From Magnetococcales bacterium (GTDB lineage: Bacteria; Pseudomonadota; Magnetococcia; Magnetococcales; DC0425bin3): 39,969 nt of DNA. Below the pieces are notes generated by a model that ran no database searches, was not told the DNA's origin, and saw only the letters and a list, made by a program, of their open reading frames with translations. The DNA lies in NCBI GenBank assembly GCA_015228935.1, contig JADGCO010000002.1, forward strand, positions 99,838-139,806. The letters run 5' to 3'. The position numbers and the translations under genes were made by a program. Each line of letters opens with the position of its first letter. Position 1 is the stretch's first letter. Shown piece by piece: positions 7,485 to 17,174 of this stretch.

Positions 7485-8096
7485 ATGTCATTCATGAACG
7501 AGAAAAGCTCGAATACGGTTTGGCAACCAGCCACCATCACACGACTTGATCGGGAAAAGAAAAACAATCATCGCGGTCTGGTCATCTGGTTTACCGGACT
7601 CTCCGGCTCCGGAAAATCCACGCTGGCCCAGGCTACCGAGGCCAAACTTTTCGAGACAGGCTTCCACACCTATACCCTTGATGGCGACAACATGCGCCAT
7701 GGCCTGTGCGCAGACCTTGGCTTTTCCAACGAAGATCGCATCGAGAATATTCGCCGAATCGGTGAAGTGGCCCGGCTCCTGATGGATGCCGGAACCATCG
7801 TCCTCGCCGCCTTCATCTCCCCGTTTCAATCCGACCGGCAAAAAGTTCGCAATCTGGTCGAGCCGGGAACCTTCTTTGAAATATACTGCAATTGTTCACT
7901 GGATATCTGCGAACAGCGCGACGTGAAAGGTCTCTATCGCAAAGCCAGAGCCGGACAAATTCCCAATTTTACCGGTATCTCATCCCCCTACGAACCTCCA
8001 CGCACACCCGAATTGGAGCTGGATACCGGCCATCTGGATATTGCCAGTTGTGCAGAACGCATCGTGACAGAAATCAGGCCTCGCATTGCCCTGTAG
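7485..8096 (+). CDS. cysC: Adenylyl-sulfate kinase (APS kinase)
   Basis: Phosphorylates adenylyl sulfate to PAPS using ATP in the cytoplasm. The 203 residues are the normal length for a stand-alone CysC. The P-loop GLSGSGKS is at about 38-45. The LDGDN motif (about 65-69), the ISPF segment and the lid motif KGLYRKARAGQIPNFTG are all present. ATG 7494 is an alternative start with a better-spaced GAGAG site. No cysN, cysD or cysH lies nearby, so it is isolated from other sulfate genes here. PAPS could serve assimilation or a sulfotransferase acting on a glycan or lipid. The repeat array immediately upstream may control it. Confidence 0.95.
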   Translation: MSFMNEKSSNTVWQPATITRLDREKKNNHRGLVIWFTGLSGSGKSTLAQATEAKLFETGFHTYTLDGDNMRHGLCADLGFSNEDRIENIRRIGEVARLLMDAGTIVLAAFISPFQSDRQKVRNLVEPGTFFEIYCNCSLDICEQRDVKGLYRKARAGQIPNFTGISSPYEPPRTPELELDTGHLDIASCAERIVTEIRPRIAL

Positions 8097-8197
8097 CACG
8101 CCTGAATTCTCTCCAGTCACCCCCACTCCACCCGGAATCACGACAGAAACCGCTCACGATCAAGTCCGTGCAATAAGGAATGGCTTGATTTTATCGA

Positions 8198-8227
8198 TTG
8201 CAGAAAATGCAACTCATCGTATACAAT
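8198..8227 (+). promoter_or_regulatory. Putative sigma70-type promoter
   Basis: TTGCAG (8198-8203) and TACAAT (8222-8227) are separated by 18 bases, in an AT-rich stretch just before the small membrane protein gene at 8263. It would give a leader of about 30 bases. Confidence 0.4.
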
Positions 8228-8262
8228 GATGGCAACTGTATAAGTCGGAAGGAATGATCTCG

Positions 8263-8739
8263 ATGATACCGATTCGCACATTGCTACTGTCCGCAGCCGC
8301 AGTCCTGATGATCGGCTTGTTGTTCCATGGCGGCAATTTCAACGAACTGCTGACCCTGGAAAACGTCTTCACCTGGATCATCCTGGCCATCTTGTGGGTC
8401 CTGCTCGGGCAGTGGTTCGAACGTACCCGTGCCGAATCCGAACAGGAAACCTCAGGCGAACCCGAAAAAGACGATGAACCCGAGGAAATGATGACTCCCC
8501 AACAAGGTGCCGTGTATCACCAGTTACCCTGGCAGGTCACCCAGCAAGGTTCCTCCCTGGGTCGGTTCCACGACCTTCCGATCCCCGCATGGATCGAAAC
8601 CTCCGATGGCAGACGCGCCGAATATTCCGGTACCGTCGCCATCCAAATGCCCGAAGAGTGCCGTTGTCTGGAATTTCCCAAACGAGGTGAATTGATACTC
8701 CCACCCGGTCTCGTCTACCTGATCAACCGCCAAACCTGA
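8263..8739 (+). CDS. Small inner-membrane protein of unknown function
   Basis: 158 residues from ATG 8263, which has GGAAGGA nine bases upstream; an earlier in-frame ATG at 8254 lies too close to that site. Two hydrophobic helices sit at about 5-20 and 33-50. An acidic linker follows (about 58-80, rich in Glu and Asp), then a C-terminal soluble domain of about 75 residues. That domain has a pattern of short strands ending in a proline-rich L-P-P-G-L-V-Y motif. I recognise no family. It stands alone between cysC and mutS. Confidence 0.75.
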   Translation: MIPIRTLLLSAAAVLMIGLLFHGGNFNELLTLENVFTWIILAILWVLLGQWFERTRAESEQETSGEPEKDDEPEEMMTPQQGAVYHQLPWQVTQQGSSLGRFHDLPIPAWIETSDGRRAEYSGTVAIQMPEECRCLEFPKRGELILPPGLVYLINRQT

Positions 8740-8887
8740 AATCAAGCGGGAGGAAAAAAATTCACCAGTCGGTTCGCATCGCCGACACCGCCCTCTTGTC
8801 GCCCATGTCAACAACCCGTCACGGTCGGAAAAGAACGGAAGGGGTGGGTCGTGAATCTTCGTAAAACGATCAAACCATTGAACATAA

Positions 8888-11542
8888 ATGAATAACACAA
8901 ATAAAACCCCGAAAGACAACAGGACGGATACGCACACGCCCGTCATGCAGCAGTATCTTTCCCTCAAAAATGCCCATCCCGATACCATTCTGTTTTACCG
9001 CATGGGCGATTTCTATGAAATGTTTTATGAGGACGCCAAAACCGCAGCGGAGGTTCTGGGCATCGCCTTGACGCATCGCGGTCAATCCGCCGGGCAACCC
9101 ATCCCCATGGCCGGCGTACCCCATCATCAGGCCCGCATCTATCTGAAAAAATTTCTGGATGCCGGTTACAAGGTGGCCATTTGCGAACAAATGGAACCAC
9201 CGGGCCTGAACCGGGGACCCGTCAAACGGGCCGTGGTGCGCACCATCACAGCCGGCACCCTCACCGAAGATGACCTGCTCGACCCCTTGACCAACAACTA
9301 TCTCGTGGCCCTGGCCCTGAGTGCCGCACCCGGCAAAAATGCAAAAGCCGACCTGGCAGTCGCCTCCCTGGATCTCTCCACTGGCCTCTTTCAGGTGGCC
9401 CTGACCCGGACCCTGGACCGGACCCTGACCGAAATCTCCCTCCTCTCCCCGTCGGAAGTGATCATCCCGGAAGGGTGGGAACCGCCCGATGACATGGCCG
9501 ATTATCTCCCCCGTTGCACCCGCCGACCCGCCTGGGAATTTGATCCGGAACAGGGAAGCCGCAACCTCCAGAAACACTTCCAGGTGACCTCACTGGATGC
9601 CTTCGGCATCGAAGACTCCCCCGTCTGCAAGGCCGCAGCCGGAGCCTTGATCGGCTACTGTCTGGAAACCCAGAAAGGGGCCGTGGAACATATCACCTCC
9701 CTGACCCGCATCGAACCGGATGATGTCTTGATTCTGGACGATACTTGCCGACGCAATCTGGAAATCAACACCACCCTGCGCGACAACCAGCGCCGGGGAA
9801 GCCTTCTGGGAACACTGGATATCACGAGTACTCCCCTGGGCAGTCGCCTGCTCGCCACCTGGTTGAACCGTCCGTTGCGTCAGATCGATCTCATCCACCA
9901 ACGTCAGGATGCTGTCGCCTGGTTGTTGCATGATCAGGCCCTCCGCCTGCATATCCGCACCGAATTGAAAGGCATTGCCGACCTGGAACGGCTCCTCGCC
10001 CGGATAACCCTGGGCCGGTCTTCACCTCGTGATCTGGGTGCTTTGCGGAAAACCCTGGCCCACTTGCCAAAAATCACCTCCCTGTTGACCGAGGCATCCT
10101 CCTCACCCCCATCCCTGATCATGGTCCTCCTGAACGGCATGCAGGGGCATGACGATCTGCTCGCCCATCTCCAGGCTGCCCTGGCCGACGATCCACTCCC
10201 CGTTGACCAGAAAGAGGGCAACATCATCCGCAGCGGTTTCAATCCCACCCTGGATCAGCAACGCACCCTGGCCCGCGATGGCAAGGTTGCACTCCAGAAA
10301 ATGGAGCAGGAAGAGCAAATCAAGACCAAGATTCCCAAATTGAAAATTCAATACCATCGCTCCTATGGCTACAGCATCGAGGTCGGCAACAACCATACAG
10401 GCAAGGTTCCCTACTACTACCAGCAACGGCAAACCATGACCAATGCGGTACGTTATGTCACCACTGAACTGAAAAAACTCGAAGAAGGTATCCAGAACGC
10501 CGAGGAAAGCTTGGTGCGTCTGGAAGAGAGTCTGTGTGACGACATTCGGAAGCGTGTGGCCGGCCATGCCACGGAAATTCAGGTCACGGCCCGTGCCCTG
10601 GCGACCCTGGATGTCCTGACCGCTTTTGCCGAAATGGCCTATCAACATCACTATTGCCGCCCCGAGATGGAAACCACGACGACCATCGACATTCGGCAAG
10701 GCCGCCATCCTGTCGTGGAAATGTTTACCGACAGACCGTTCGTGCCCAACGACACCCTGCTGGACGGCCAGGAAAACCGGTTGATCCTGCTGACCGGACC
10801 CAACATGGGAGGCAAATCGACCTGGATGCGTCAGGTGGCCCTGATCACCCTGATGGCCCATACCGGTGCCTTTGTCCCCGCCCAATCCGCCCGCATTGGT
10901 CTGGTGGATCGCATCTTCACCCGGGTGGGTGCCGCAGATGACCTGGCCGGTGGTCGTTCCACGTTCATGGTCGAGATGACCGAAACCGCCCATATCCTCC
11001 ACCATGCCACCCACCAATCGTTGATCATTCTGGATGAAATCGGACGCGGCACCTCGACGCTGGATGGTCTGGCCATTGCCCAGGCCGTCGCCGAACATGT
11101 CCATGGCATCATCCGCGCCCGCACCATCTTTGCCACCCACTACCATGAGCTGACCGCTCTCGAACTGACCCGTCCCGGAGTCGTCAATCATACGGTGGCC
11201 GTGCGTGAATGGCAGGAAAGCGTCCTGTTTCTCCATGCCATCATGCGGGGACGGGCCAATCGCTCCTACGGCATTCATGTCGCCCGGTTTGCCGGCATCC
11301 CCCGCGATGTCACCCAACATGCCGACGCCATCCTGGCCTCCCTGGAAAGGGATGCGCCCCGCCCCGGGGATCTCCAGGATATCCCTGCATCCCTTGCCAA
11401 CGGGCCGGCACCAACCCGATATGAAATTCCGTCACCCCACCCTGTCATGATAGAGTTGCAGGCTCTGGATACCGATACCCTGACACCCCGCCAGGCCATG
11501 GAAACCCTTTATCGGTTGAAAGAAATGGCCACCATTGCATAG
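8888..11542 (+). CDS. mutS: DNA mismatch repair protein MutS
   Basis: Recognises base mismatches and recruits MutL. The 884 residues are full length. The mismatch-reading Phe-x-Glu motif is Phe42-Tyr-Glu44 in GDFYEMF. Connector, lever and clamp domains follow. The ABC-type ATPase has Walker A TGPNMGGKST at about 636-645, Walker B LIILDEIGRGTST at about 710-722, and the ATHYHEL switch further on. The C-terminus ends with a short helical dimerisation segment. The ribosome site at 8888 is poor; an in-frame ATG at 8945 still precedes the Phe-x-Glu motif. No mutL is in the window. Confidence 0.98.
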   Translation: MNNTNKTPKDNRTDTHTPVMQQYLSLKNAHPDTILFYRMGDFYEMFYEDAKTAAEVLGIALTHRGQSAGQPIPMAGVPHHQARIYLKKFLDAGYKVAICEQMEPPGLNRGPVKRAVVRTITAGTLTEDDLLDPLTNNYLVALALSAAPGKNAKADLAVASLDLSTGLFQVALTRTLDRTLTEISLLSPSEVIIPEGWEPPDDMADYLPRCTRRPAWEFDPEQGSRNLQKHFQVTSLDAFGIEDSPVCKAAAGALIGYCLETQKGAVEHITSLTRIEPDDVLILDDTCRRNLEINTTLRDNQRRGSLLGTLDITSTPLGSRLLATWLNRPLRQIDLIHQRQDAVAWLLHDQALRLHIRTELKGIADLERLLARITLGRSSPRDLGALRKTLAHLPKITSLLTEASSSPPSLIMVLLNGMQGHDDLLAHLQAALADDPLPVDQKEGNIIRSGFNPTLDQQRTLARDGKVALQKMEQEEQIKTKIPKLKIQYHRSYGYSIEVGNNHTGKVPYYYQQRQTMTNAVRYVTTELKKLEEGIQNAEESLVRLEESLCDDIRKRVAGHATEIQVTARALATLDVLTAFAEMAYQHHYCRPEMETTTTIDIRQGRHPVVEMFTDRPFVPNDTLLDGQENRLILLTGPNMGGKSTWMRQVALITLMAHTGAFVPAQSARIGLVDRIFTRVGAADDLAGGRSTFMVEMTETAHILHHATHQSLIILDEIGRGTSTLDGLAIAQAVAEHVHGIIRARTIFATHYHELTALELTRPGVVNHTVAVREWQESVLFLHAIMRGRANRSYGIHVARFAGIPRDVTQHADAILASLERDAPRPGDLQDIPASLANGPAPTRYEIPSPHPVMIELQALDTDTLTPRQAMETLYRLKEMATIA

Positions 11543-11560
11543 GAAACAGGCTTCTTGATC

Positions 11561-12907
11561 ATGCTGGAATATCGTGTATCGACATTGACCAACCCATCCC
11601 GATTCTGGACGTTTGTCCTGTTGACTTTCCTGTTGCTTCTTTTCCCCGTCGCCTCTGTTCAGGCCAGGGATGCTGCGTCAAAACATCCCCATCTCTGGAT
11701 CCATCCCCTCGAAGGAGCCGATGGTGCCAAGGTGGACGAGGCCCAGGCCGTGCGTGTCCTGAACGCCATTCAACAGGCTCTGAGCCGGCTCCAGGGCTTC
11801 CAAAAACTGGATCTGGGTCCCCCGGCGTATGTATTACCCCTGGGTGCCCCCGACCCGCGCACTCTTTTGGGAGCCTCGCAACTCGCGCAATTGGGGGCTG
11901 ATTACATTGTCGGTCACACCTTGATTCCCGGACGGGCGGGGTTTCTCACCCTGGAGCTTTATCAACCTCCGCAACCCCGCATGATCTGGATGGCCACCCA
12001 ACCCCTGACAAAAGATTCCGACCTGCGGCAGGCAACCAATCAGTTGGCCCTGCAATTGGCAGAACACCTGCAACGCCTTGACAGTCAAATTCTGGTCGCC
12101 ATGACCCCCATGTCAGCCTTGCAGGCCATCGCCAAGGCACCGGCCACGACAGAATCCGCTTCCACACTGGATACACCTCAGGGGGATCAGCGCTACGCCA
12201 TTCAGGTGGAAGCCAGTCTTGCGGCGGCCAACGCCCACAAAACCATCAAACTATTACGCACTCGTGGTTACGAACCCCGTCTTGAGATGGCCAAGGATAC
12301 CGAACATCACAAATGGCATTATGTCCGCATCGGCTCCTATTCCGACCGCAACTCTGCCCAGACTGCCCTGCAAGCCTTCATGGAAAAAGAAAAAATGCCC
12401 GCCGTCCTGGTCATGGGAGTCCCTGGGCAAAAAGGCGATTCCATCTCTGCCAATATGGCGTCCGACAACAATAGCGACGACGATCAGGAAGATGAGACCG
12501 AAGACGAAGAAGAAGAGGCGACACCACCGCGTCACTTGAAAGCCCAACGCCCCTCCCCCCGCTCCAGCAACCTGACCCGCTCCTCTGCGCGTTCATCAGC
12601 CAGCATGGTTCGCAAAGGCTCAAGACACAAAGCACGCACCGAATCTTCCAAGAAAAAAGCCACGGCCACGACCTTCGATATACGCATCAATCCCAGCCAG
12701 GTACGCGGCCATCCGGAAAAAATCATGGCGTGGATGCGCAAAAAAGGATATCACCCCCATGTACATCGTGTCCGCGATTCCAGGCGGCAGGTCCGTTCGT
12801 CCGTGCGCCTGGGACCTATTCGGGGCAAACAAAATGCCCTGGCCACCCTGGAATCTTTCCGGCGACGTACCGGATTGAAGGCCACGGTCATTCCGGCAAC
12901 CAAGTGA
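11561..12907 (+). CDS. Exported protein with two SPOR-like domains
   Basis: 448 residues from ATG 11561; AGGAAACAGG sits about 10 bases upstream. A signal peptide is visible (hydrophobic stretch about 15-34, ending S-V-Q-A-R). A mixed N-terminal domain (about 45-180) has a GADYIVGHTL motif reminiscent of periplasmic curli/LpoB-type nucleotide-like folds, but I do not name it. A SPOR-like repeat follows (about 207-285: Y-A-I-Q-V ... Y-V-R-I-G-S-Y). Then comes an acidic stretch (about 305-320), a basic Ser/Arg/Lys-rich linker (about 325-370), and a second SPOR-like repeat to the end. SPOR domains bind denuded peptidoglycan at the septum, so a periplasmic wall-binding role is likely. It starts 18 bases after mutS. 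Confidence 0.75.
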   Translation: MLEYRVSTLTNPSRFWTFVLLTFLLLLFPVASVQARDAASKHPHLWIHPLEGADGAKVDEAQAVRVLNAIQQALSRLQGFQKLDLGPPAYVLPLGAPDPRTLLGASQLAQLGADYIVGHTLIPGRAGFLTLELYQPPQPRMIWMATQPLTKDSDLRQATNQLALQLAEHLQRLDSQILVAMTPMSALQAIAKAPATTESASTLDTPQGDQRYAIQVEASLAAANAHKTIKLLRTRGYEPRLEMAKDTEHHKWHYVRIGSYSDRNSAQTALQAFMEKEKMPAVLVMGVPGQKGDSISANMASDNNSDDDQEDETEDEEEEATPPRHLKAQRPSPRSSNLTRSSARSSASMVRKGSRHKARTESSKKKATATTFDIRINPSQVRGHPEKIMAWMRKKGYHPHVHRVRDSRRQVRSSVRLGPIRGKQNALATLESFRRRTGLKATVIPATK

Positions 12908-12934
12908 TCCTGTTTTCCGATTGAGGATGAATCC

Positions 12935-13489
12935 ATGCCTGTCTATCCCTATCAGGGCATCTTTCCAACCATTCACCCCACGGCCTTCATCCATCCCGAT
13001 GCGGTGATCATCGGTGATGTTCACATTGGCGCTGAATCGTCAGTCTGGCCCATGGTCGTCATTCGGGGCGATGTCAACTACATTCGCATCGGCGAACGCA
13101 CCAGCATCCAGGATGGATCCGTGGTCCACGTCTCCCGTCCCTCGGAAGCCGCCCCCCAGGGACACTCCACCCTCATCGGCAACGATATCGTTGTCGGACA
13201 CAAAGTGGTCCTGCATGGTTGCCGTCTGGAAGATGCCTGCCTGATCGGTATCGGTGCCATCCTTCTCGACAATGTCACCATGGGTCGCGAATCGATTGTG
13301 GGGGCCGGTTCGCTCGTGACACCAGGCAAGAATATTCCGGCAGGCACCATGTGGATGGGATCCCCGGCCCGGCAACTCCGCACCACATCCGAAACTGAAC
13401 GACAATCAATCCGGTCCACCGCCGATAATTATCGCCGCCTGGCCGCCCAGTACCTCCATGAACTGAGTGAACAAAAAGTAACCAACTGA
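12935..13489 (+). CDS. Gamma-type carbonic anhydrase family protein (YrdA-like)
   Basis: 184 residues forming a left-handed beta-helix of hexapeptide repeats (for example VIIGDV-HIGAES-SVWPMV). The three zinc ligands of the gamma class are in place: His65, His89 and His94, with the same 5-residue spacing as in Cam. A C-terminal helix follows (about 150-180). A good AGGA ribosome site lies 8 bases before the ATG. The acidic proton-shuttle loop of Cam is missing, as in most YrdA/PaaY relatives, so real carbonic anhydrase activity is uncertain. It follows the SPOR-like gene by 27 bases and may share its transcript. Confidence 0.9.
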   Translation: MPVYPYQGIFPTIHPTAFIHPDAVIIGDVHIGAESSVWPMVVIRGDVNYIRIGERTSIQDGSVVHVSRPSEAAPQGHSTLIGNDIVVGHKVVLHGCRLEDACLIGIGAILLDNVTMGRESIVGAGSLVTPGKNIPAGTMWMGSPARQLRTTSETERQSIRSTADNYRRLAAQYLHELSEQKVTN

Positions 13490-13598
13490 CCCACTTGGAA
13501 TATTTCCACCCAGAATAGTCACATCCGGCAAAACATCACCATCATTTGCGCGCTTGTCCTGAAATCTTTTTCAAACACAAACTGGATCAGACACTCCA

Positions 13599-15278
13599 AT
13601 GGAACGATGGCGCCTTTATAGTGGCTTGGTGTTGATGGCCTTTGTCCTGACGCACTTTCTGAATCACGCTCTGGGAATTTTTTCAATCCCTCTTATGAGC
13701 AGTGGCGGAGAATACCTGACTGAACTCTGGGATTTAAAGCCCTTGTCGGCACTCCTGACTCTGGCTCTGATCGTTCACCCATCCCTGGCACTTTGGACAC
13801 TTTTCCGTCGTCGCAATTTTCGTCTGCCACATTGGCAGCTTTGGCAGATTGGGATCGGCATTCTGATTCCTTTCTACCTTGTGGACCATTTACTGCTCAA
13901 TCTGGTGCTGGGACATGTCACCCGGTTTCACACCAGTTATGATTTCATTCTCACCTCCGTCTGGCAAATCCAACCCCTGCAAGGTCTGAAACTCGGTGTC
14001 GGTGTCATTCTGGTCTGGATCCATCTGACCTTGGGGTTTCGCCAATGGCAAGGTCATCGTCCCTGGTTTGCTCGTTGGCGTCCTGTCCTGCTCGTCACGG
14101 CCTTCCTGTTCCCCACTTTGACCCTGACCGGCTATATTGCCTCCGGCAACCGTGCCCCCCATCCAGACCAGCAACCCTATCTGGTGCAAGAGATCATTGC
14201 CGAATCACATTTCACACCGAAAATGTCCACCTGGATCCGTCAATCCAGTCACTATCTGACCCTGGGAGGAGTCGGTTGTCTCATTTTGCTTTTTTTTGCC
14301 CGCAAAATGCGTCTGCAAAGGTTGCTACAGGGTTCAGCCCCCAAGCTTTTCTATCGGGACAATTTTATTCTGAACATTCCCAACGGAGCTACAGTATTGG
14401 AGGTGGTACAAAGGGAAGGGATCGCTCATGCAGCCATTTGCGGTGGCCGTGGCCGATGCAGCGTCTGCCGGGTCCGTATTGGCCAGGGCAGTGAACATCT
14501 CCCTCCGCCGAATGCTGTCGAACGCCAGGTCCTGAATCGCGTTGGTGCCCCGGAAACGGTTCGTCTCGCCTGCCAGATTCGGCCCCGCGCCAATCTGGAA
14601 GTCACCCCCCAACTCCCCCCGTCGGCTTCCATGAGCGATTGCCTGCCTGACTCCGGCCAGAAGCATGGCCGAGAAGCAGAAGTGGCCATTCTGTTTGCCG
14701 ATTTGCGTGGTTTTACCACCCTGGCCGAAAATCGTCTGCCGTTCGATGTCGTCTTCATCCTGAATCAATATTTCAAGCTGATGGGAAAATCAGTCGAAGA
14801 ATCGGGAGGCTATCTCGATAAATTCATAGGCGATGGTGTCATGGCCCTGTTCGGTATCGAGACAGGTCTTGCGGCGGGATGTCGAGCCGCCTTGCACTGT
14901 GCCCAGCGTGTCGATGCCGGACTCGTCACCCTGAACGAACACCTGCAACACGAACTCAACCAACCCCTCAAGGTCGGCATCGGCATCCATGCCGGCAACG
15001 TCATCCTGGGCGAAATGGGCTACGGAATCACCCGCCACCTGACAGCCCTGGGCGATGCCGTCAACATTGCCAGCCGCCTGGAAGGGGCCACCAAGGAGTT
15101 GGGCGTCCAACTCGTCATCTCCGAAGTCGTGGCCCTTCAGGGAGGCATCAACCCCTCTGCTTTTCAAAAAACTGAAATGTCAATTCGTGGCCGCACCGAA
15201 CCCTTAAGCATCCGTGCCATCCCCTCGGCTTCAAGTCTCCAATTATCGACACCATCTACCGTTGACCTGTCGAACTGA
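13599..15278 (+). CDS. Membrane class III nucleotide cyclase with a [2Fe-2S] ferredoxin domain
   Basis: 559 residues in three parts. The N-terminus has six transmembrane helices; helices 1-4 carry conserved-looking histidines (His19/His23, His60, His97/His105, His141), which suggests haem b ligation as in SdhC-type anchors. A plant-type ferredoxin domain follows, with Cys281-x5-Cys287-x2-Cys290-x34-Cys325. The C-terminal cyclase domain has metal aspartates Asp368 (FADLRGF) and Asp412 (DKFIGDGVMALFG), with Lys408 suggesting ATP as substrate, and LGDAVNIASRLE further on. It would couple quinone or electron-transport redox state to cAMP. Linked iron-sulfur cyclases of this layout are known; the haem is inference. 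It is monocistronic, with about 110 bases of upstream sequence. Confidence 0.92.
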   Translation: MERWRLYSGLVLMAFVLTHFLNHALGIFSIPLMSSGGEYLTELWDLKPLSALLTLALIVHPSLALWTLFRRRNFRLPHWQLWQIGIGILIPFYLVDHLLLNLVLGHVTRFHTSYDFILTSVWQIQPLQGLKLGVGVILVWIHLTLGFRQWQGHRPWFARWRPVLLVTAFLFPTLTLTGYIASGNRAPHPDQQPYLVQEIIAESHFTPKMSTWIRQSSHYLTLGGVGCLILLFFARKMRLQRLLQGSAPKLFYRDNFILNIPNGATVLEVVQREGIAHAAICGGRGRCSVCRVRIGQGSEHLPPPNAVERQVLNRVGAPETVRLACQIRPRANLEVTPQLPPSASMSDCLPDSGQKHGREAEVAILFADLRGFTTLAENRLPFDVVFILNQYFKLMGKSVEESGGYLDKFIGDGVMALFGIETGLAAGCRAALHCAQRVDAGLVTLNEHLQHELNQPLKVGIGIHAGNVILGEMGYGITRHLTALGDAVNIASRLEGATKELGVQLVISEVVALQGGINPSAFQKTEMSIRGRTEPLSIRAIPSASSLQLSTPSTVDLSN

Positions 15279-15353
15279 TTCAACATAAAATTGCATTTAA
15301 TTATGGATTTACGATCATTTACCCTGGCAGATTCCCATATCAGGTGTAAGGCA

Positions 15354-17132
15354 ATGATGATTCCCCCTCCAAACAACAGCTTTCCTGAAACTGAAAAAGA
15401 TGGAAATTTTTCAGTCTGGAAGGTTCTTTTCATTTCCTGGCTTGCCACAATCATTCTAACCGTGTTTTTTATTATTCCACACGAGGACGATATATTTTAT
15501 TTCGCCCAGGGACTCAACCTTGCCAAAAGAGGTTCTCTTTCTATTCCGATTCAAGATCATGAGATTCGCCTTTTTTCTATTTTTGGAACCCTGCCGTTTT
15601 TTCACTCTTTATTTCAAAGATTGTTTGATTTAATCCATATTCCATTGAATTTCCACACATATCGTCTATTTACATCCATCATCGCCATTGTCAACATCAT
15701 TTTAGCTCTCTGGTATATTCGGATCACATCACCACAGGACGCCACATGTTTCCGTAGGCGGTCTGCCTTGTTTTTGTTCTTGATCTCCACGACATATTAC
15801 TCCATGTCCTGGATGGTCGTGCGTCCCGAATTCATTGGTTTATCTTTTTTCCTCGCAGCCTTGATTGCCGACCAATCTTTCCTCAGGCAAGAAAAATCTC
15901 CCTGGCACGCTTTTCCAATAACAGGAATTCTTTTTGGAACAAGCGCCATCTGTCATCCTGTCTGCACAATTTTAACGGGACCAACAGCACTCGTGATTGC
16001 CATACGCGAGTGGAAACGACACGATAAAAACCACCTGAAACCATTATTGCTTGTACTGTTTGGTATTTTCCCCGCTCTTGTTTTGCTGTCATACTATACA
16101 TATTATCGCCAGGATTCAATTCCTTCATTGCTTCTTCATGTCTGTGAACTCCTGGGTCCTTTCTACTGGAATCTGATTTCCAATTATCTACCAGGACTGG
16201 ATGTCTCACCAGAAACGATTTGGGGTGAGGCTCCCACACCTCATATGGGAGAGCAAATAATATTAAATCCGCTTATGTTCACCTTTTCAAACATATTAAA
16301 TACCAAAGAAATCATGATTTTGCTAAGAATCTTTATGTATTTAGCGCCATATTATTTGATATTGATTGCCACCATCATAATTGGCCGAAAAAAAGATGCA
16401 ATCAACATAGGCATACAAATCTCTTTTCCGTACAGATATCCATTTATAATATCTGTTATTTTAATTCATATTATTGTCTATTCAGGCATGACATTTTATG
16501 GATTTCTTGGCTTTCTGCTCACCATCTTACTTGTTCAATCCAATGGATGTCGGATAGGAAACTGGATTTTCACACGCCTCTCTAAGAAATTTATAAACAT
16601 AGGCTTAATATTGTCTATTCTTTACATTCTTTCCTGGCCGTTACTACATATAGGAAAACATATCGTGTTTCCAAATCACTTTCCTGATCCTTTAAAAATT
16701 CAGCGTGAAGTTAATCTCATCAGACATGATATTGACTATTTATTCCTTCTTGACTCAACAATCGTCCCCGTTTTTATATCTGATTTTGAAAAAACCATAG
16801 CCCATGATCCATCTGCCACTTTCGAAACATACTGGATTTTTCCAACAATTGGCACATTCCTGACAAAAAAAGAAGCAGAATTCGTAAAAGGTTTTTTTGA
16901 TAATATCATAAAAAATAAATCAAAAAATAGAATTGCTTGGCACATCAAAGCTTCCGATGCAGCAATTAATAATGGTTCTGTCTGTATTAATATTCCTAAA
17001 AATAATATAGAAATTTATTTTAAAATTTCCCGGATAATTTATAAAGATAACAAGAATTACATATTTACAAGCAACGGATTTACCACTGAATGCGCTAAAC
17101 AGCCACAATCATTGCTTCGCACACAGGAGTGA
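15354..17132 (+). CDS. Multi-membrane GT-C-like glycosyltransferase, AT-rich
   Basis: About 592 residues from ATG 15354 (a TAAGG site is close upstream; the frame is open to 15291). It has roughly ten hydrophobic helices. A short periplasmic loop after TM1 carries an acidic motif (PHEDDIFYF), the position where GT-C enzymes such as PMT and ArnT keep their catalytic Asp/Glu. It would use a polyprenyl-phosphate sugar and act on the outer face of the inner membrane. The last 150 residues are a soluble domain. The gene, especially its 3' half, is clearly AT-richer than genes to its left, which suggests transfer. It converges with the GT2 gene, 42 bases between stops. The exact family is uncertain. 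Confidence 0.7.
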   Translation: MMIPPPNNSFPETEKDGNFSVWKVLFISWLATIILTVFFIIPHEDDIFYFAQGLNLAKRGSLSIPIQDHEIRLFSIFGTLPFFHSLFQRLFDLIHIPLNFHTYRLFTSIIAIVNIILALWYIRITSPQDATCFRRRSALFLFLISTTYYSMSWMVVRPEFIGLSFFLAALIADQSFLRQEKSPWHAFPITGILFGTSAICHPVCTILTGPTALVIAIREWKRHDKNHLKPLLLVLFGIFPALVLLSYYTYYRQDSIPSLLLHVCELLGPFYWNLISNYLPGLDVSPETIWGEAPTPHMGEQIILNPLMFTFSNILNTKEIMILLRIFMYLAPYYLILIATIIIGRKKDAINIGIQISFPYRYPFIISVILIHIIVYSGMTFYGFLGFLLTILLVQSNGCRIGNWIFTRLSKKFINIGLILSILYILSWPLLHIGKHIVFPNHFPDPLKIQREVNLIRHDIDYLFLLDSTIVPVFISDFEKTIAHDPSATFETYWIFPTIGTFLTKKEAEFVKGFFDNIIKNKSKNRIAWHIKASDAAINNGSVCINIPKNNIEIYFKISRIIYKDNKNYIFTSNGFTTECAKQPQSLLRTQE

Positions 17133-17174
17133 TTTATCATAATAATATAATTTGGAAACCGAGATAGAAACAAC

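Noticed and set aside
7052-7567. A 171-residue leftward frame across the gap before cysC
   Set aside because: It overlaps the true cysC start, is built largely on the tandem repeats, has no ribosome site and no recognisable domain.
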